A program made the translations under genes and the position numbers. A stretch of 6,156 nt of DNA from Candidatus Zixiibacteriota bacterium (GTDB lineage: Bacteria; Zixibacteria; MSB-5A5; SM1-73). Numbering within the stretch: the first letter of the stretch is position 1; each line of letters begins with the position of its first letter. Below the pieces are notes generated by a model that was given only the letters and a program-made list of their open reading frames with translations, had not been told where the DNA came from and did no database searches. The stretch lies in contig JAOZNS010000161.1 of the NCBI GenBank assembly GCA_029933635.1, forward strand, positions 1-6,156, written 5' to 3'. This document shows, piece after piece, positions 3,332 to 6,156 of this stretch.

Positions 3332-6156
3332 ATGCTTTTCAGAAGAACCCTTCTGATAGTGGCTATTTTAGTCACTGCGGCAAGCTATAGCCTTGCCGGG
3401 GAGCATCCCTGTCTGCTTTTCTCCTCTGATTCTATTGATTTCATCAGGGAGAGGATTCAGAGCGGAACGCCCCAGTTGGCGTGGGATGAACTTTTAAACC
3501 ACCAGGGTGCCTATTATTTGGACAACTGTCCTCTCTCTTTCACTGAGATCGAATCCACTTCCTGGCAGTTCCGATGGAGATTCACTTTGGCGAGACACGA
3601 ATACAATGCGTTGGCCAAGTTGGGATTTCTCCATCTGATAGTTGAAGACCCAGTTATGGCCGATTCCTTTGGTCACAAGGCAATCGAATGCTCTCAGCGT
3701 TACTTTGAGAAAGAATTGGATGCGGAGAACGAACTGTCGGTTGCTGCCCTCATCTCCAGTTTCTCCTTCTGCTACGACTACTGTTACGACCTTATGAGCG
3801 ACTCTCTGCGTCAGGCCTTCCGGGATACGATCAAAAGAGAGATGGATTATCTGGTATCAAGATGGGGGTCTCGAGTTTATGGCTACTGGCCTAATACCTT
3901 AGCGCAGCATAACGGTGCCCTTGGGTTGGGGGCGATTGTCCTTGATGGGGAGATGGTTCAAGGGGAGATATATCACGGGGAGGCCCTGTGGGATACCTCA
4001 AAGGCGATGATAAGGCGTTACCTGCGGGAGCTTTATGATACCGATGGATCGGGTTTTGAGGGGGCCTTCTACTCATCCTTCGGCCTTTCCGGGATAATCC
4101 CCTTTATGGAAGCTCTGAAAAGGAAGACGGGTGAGGATATGTTCCACGAACCGGAGATCGAGCAGAAGCTGAGGAAGATAGACAACTGGTTGGCCTATGA
4201 GATAATGCCGGAGAAACACAAATACAACAACCTGAACGATTCTTATCACTGGGATTTCTATCCTGGCTGCGTAGAATGGGTTGACGGCCATTGGGGCTAT
4301 TCGCTCTGGTTAGGGCCACTGGAGGGAATCTATAATGATGATCCGGTTGATAAGTGGACCTTCGATAACTTGGTTCAGTGGGGAGACATCAACCGCAGGA
4401 CCAGTGAATGTGGGCTTCTCCCCCTGATCATTCTCAAATACAACGATGACTTGCCCTCAGAGAATCCGGCAGAAAGGCTCTCCTTGGCCAAGTATTTTCG
4501 GGGTAGGGGGTTGGTTTACTTCCGCACCGGGTGGGAGGATCCTGAGGACATAATGTTCAGCTTTGAGTGTGGGCCTGCCTACAACCCGGCCACCGGCCAC
4601 TATTCGGTTAGGCACCAACACTTCGATAAGACCCACTTCACCTTGTATGCCTATGGAGAAAGGTTTGTCATAGACTCAGGAAAAGGTCATGGTAAACCGG
4701 AGTCACACAATACAATCTTGATAGACGGTAAAGGGCAGGCTTGGTTCGATAGCATAAGCGTATGGAGCACAGGGATGATAGAGGAGCAGGTATCCGGAGA
4801 TCTTTGCGACTATGTGCATGGCGATGCCACCGATGCCTACAACAGGTTGTGGGTAATTATAAAGGAGGGCAGAACGGGTGAGGCAGTAGATACGGTAGGC
4901 TGGTTCTGCAACCCTGTGCTCAATGCTGATCGGATGGTGACCTTTGTGCGGGGTGATGGTCTGCCTCCCTACTTTGTCATCGCCGATGACATCAACAAGG
5001 ATGGCGCCGTCCACCAATACAAGTGGCTTCTGCACACAGCCTGCTGGATAGAAGAGGGCAATCCCATAGTCCTCCACGGCACCAACAATTATATGAACAT
5101 CTATGTGGTCTCCCCCTCGGATTATACCTTCTCCCAGCAGATGTATTCACCGCAGTTTACCCCTATTCCCCTATTCGGCGATTCGGCTGCCTCAGATACC
5201 TCCCACCCCTCTCATCCCCTGGCCACAATCAGTAGTTACAATGTCGTTAATCCTTACTTCCTATTGGTCCTCTATCCCCATAAGGAAGGTCTGGAGGTCC
5301 CCACGGTTACCGCTGTGCCCATCACCAATGGCCGCTGTGCCAAACTTGCCTGGTCAACTGGGAGGGACTACAACATCCTCAAGGCAGGGGGGGAGGTATC
5401 TGCAGATTGGCTCTCCACAGATGCTCAGATATGCCTGATCAGGGAGGATTTAGACTCAACGGTGACCAGGTTTATGATGGCCGAGGGGACGAACCTCTGG
5501 ATGAGGGGTATACTCTTGGTGGATACCTATGGGGATACAGGCAGCGTGATAAACTCCGGGGCCCAGGTAGTTATCCACAGCAGCACCCCCCGCCAGTTTA
5601 AGATCTATGCTCCCCAGGCCACAGAGTTGGTGGTTAACGATACCACAGTTTCTTTCTACAGGATAGGGGACTACATCCACTATCCGGGGGTAGCGGGCTC
5701 AATTTCCGAAGATGCCACCGTATCTGGATTGCTTTATGTGAGCGGTGATGTCACCGTAGATAGCGGGGTCACCCTCACCATCCAGCCAGGGGCGGAGCTA
5801 AGGTTTGTCGCCGGGTCAGACAACCTGGGCTGTGGGGTAGATTCCGTCCTCTGTGAGCTCATCGTGGAGGGAAGCCTGGATGCCCAGGGGACTGCTGCTC
5901 AACCCATTAGCATCAGCTCTACCTCCTCTGCCTTAGGGGATTGGTGGGGGATAAGGTTCAAGGAAGGGAGTTGGGGTGAGCTCAGGCATACCGTAGTTGA
6001 ATATGGCTATTGTGGGATCTTAGCCGACTCCGGTAGCACAGTAACCATAGACAGTTGCACCATCCAGAAGAACGAGGTTTATGGGGTGAGGTGCGACCAT
6101 ACCGGTGGGGCTACTACCATCTCCGGCAACAGGATTTGGAACAACGGAGTTTACGG
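3332..6156 (+). CDS. Secreted heparinase II/III-type polysaccharide lyase fused to a right-handed beta-helix (3' end outside window)
   Basis: The frame is open from ATG 3332 for 941 codons with no stop before the window edge. Residues 1-22 are a signal peptide (MLFRR, hydrophobic core, SLA before Gly23), followed by EHPCLLFSS, the usual entry to the alpha/alpha-toroid of this lyase group. The toroid spans about 24-370, with a QHNGALGLG motif at 192-200 and a Tyr-rich patch near Y305-Y310 as candidate active-site regions. The heparinase II/III-like beta-sandwich begins about 391 (GRGLVYFRTGW) and carries the family core: H428/H430 and D432, then VIDSGKGH with D448, then SHNTILIDGKGQ with H459. 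In heparinase II a His-Asp-His set binds zinc; H428 or H430, D448 and H459 are the likely equivalents. From about 790 a beta-helix follows (GVTLTIQPGAEL, LIVEGSLDAQGTAAQPISI, then short PbH1-like turns), possibly aiding polysaccharide binding. The family cleaves acidic polysaccharides by beta-elimination; the substrate cannot be told. A sorting-type tail beyond the window is plausible. Confidence 0.88.
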   Translation, partial: MLFRRTLLIVAILVTAASYSLAGEHPCLLFSSDSIDFIRERIQSGTPQLAWDELLNHQGAYYLDNCPLSFTEIESTSWQFRWRFTLARHEYNALAKLGFLHLIVEDPVMADSFGHKAIECSQRYFEKELDAENELSVAALISSFSFCYDYCYDLMSDSLRQAFRDTIKREMDYLVSRWGSRVYGYWPNTLAQHNGALGLGAIVLDGEMVQGEIYHGEALWDTSKAMIRRYLRELYDTDGSGFEGAFYSSFGLSGIIPFMEALKRKTGEDMFHEPEIEQKLRKIDNWLAYEIMPEKHKYNNLNDSYHWDFYPGCVEWVDGHWGYSLWLGPLEGIYNDDPVDKWTFDNLVQWGDINRRTSECGLLPLIILKYNDDLPSENPAERLSLAKYFRGRGLVYFRTGWEDPEDIMFSFECGPAYNPATGHYSVRHQHFDKTHFTLYAYGERFVIDSGKGHGKPESHNTILIDGKGQAWFDSISVWSTGMIEEQVSGDLCDYVHGDATDAYNRLWVIIKEGRTGEAVDTVGWFCNPVLNADRMVTFVRGDGLPPYFVIADDINKDGAVHQYKWLLHTACWIEEGNPIVLHGTNNYMNIYVVSPSDYTFSQQMYSPQFTPIPLFGDSAASDTSHPSHPLATISSYNVVNPYFLLVLYPHKEGLEVPTVTAVPITNGRCAKLAWSTGRDYNILKAGGEVSADWLSTDAQICLIREDLDSTVTRFMMAEGTNLWMRGILLVDTYGDTGSVINSGAQVVIHSSTPRQFKIYAPQATELVVNDTTVSFYRIGDYIHYPGVAGSISEDATVSGLLYVSGDVTVDSGVTLTIQPGAELRFVAGSDNLGCGVDSVLCELIVEGSLDAQGTAAQPISISSTSSALGDWWGIRFKEGSWGELRHTVVEYGYCGILADSGSTVTIDSCTIQKNEVYGVRCDHTGGATTISGNRIWNNGVY

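Noticed and set aside
4703..5680. Open frames in other phases within the lyase gene
   Set aside because: The + strand lyase frame is continuous here and matches a known family; the other frames have no recognisable domain or credible start.

Overview
The window looks like a piece of chromosome from an uncultivated Gram-negative bacterium of the Bacteroidetes-related (FCB) part of the tree, or a candidate phylum close to it. This is an inference from protein types: secreted beta-propeller and polysaccharide-lyase proteins, and C-terminal domains of the FlgD-like / type IX secretion sorting type (NPFN...IRYSL...VSLKVYN.LGE.V..LV). No phylogenetic marker gene is present, so the phylum is not established. 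All genes are on the + strand.

Layout. (1) Positions 1-272 are the 3' end of a gene cut by the window edge; only its sorting-type tail is visible. (2) Positions 339-2585 encode a complete secreted protein of 748 residues: signal peptide, fourteen Ycf48/BNR-like repeats, then a tail nearly identical to that of the upstream gene. (3) Positions 2586-3331 form a gene-free stretch of about 750 bases packed with short repeats and dyads: heptamer arrays, two paired-hairpin elements, nested inverted repeats, a 12-bp stem and a GC-rich stem. It ends in a duplicated leader containing a strong ribosome binding site followed by ATG-TAG. (4) From 3332 to the window end runs an open frame of 941 codons for a secreted heparinase II/III-type lyase fused to a right-handed beta-helix; its 3' end lies outside the window.

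The three genes share export features: the two visible N-termini carry signal peptides and the two visible C-termini carry the same sorting-type domain. The lyase is probably a secreted polysaccharide-degrading enzyme. The propeller protein is probably a surface or secreted binding protein. Nothing in the sequence proves that they act together.

The least ordinary content is the repeat layer. Degenerate tandem heptamers of three consensus types (GTNNNTC, GANNGCY, GGTNNNA) occur at several places. They lie directly after the stop codons of both tailed genes. In both sorting domains a GTNNNTC run and its reverse complement sit inside the coding frame as an imperfect palindrome, adding a Ser/Arg/Thr-rich loop. 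All visible gene starts, plus the dead ATG-TAG start, share a leader of the form AAACCTTAA, 2-3 bases, AGGAGG.
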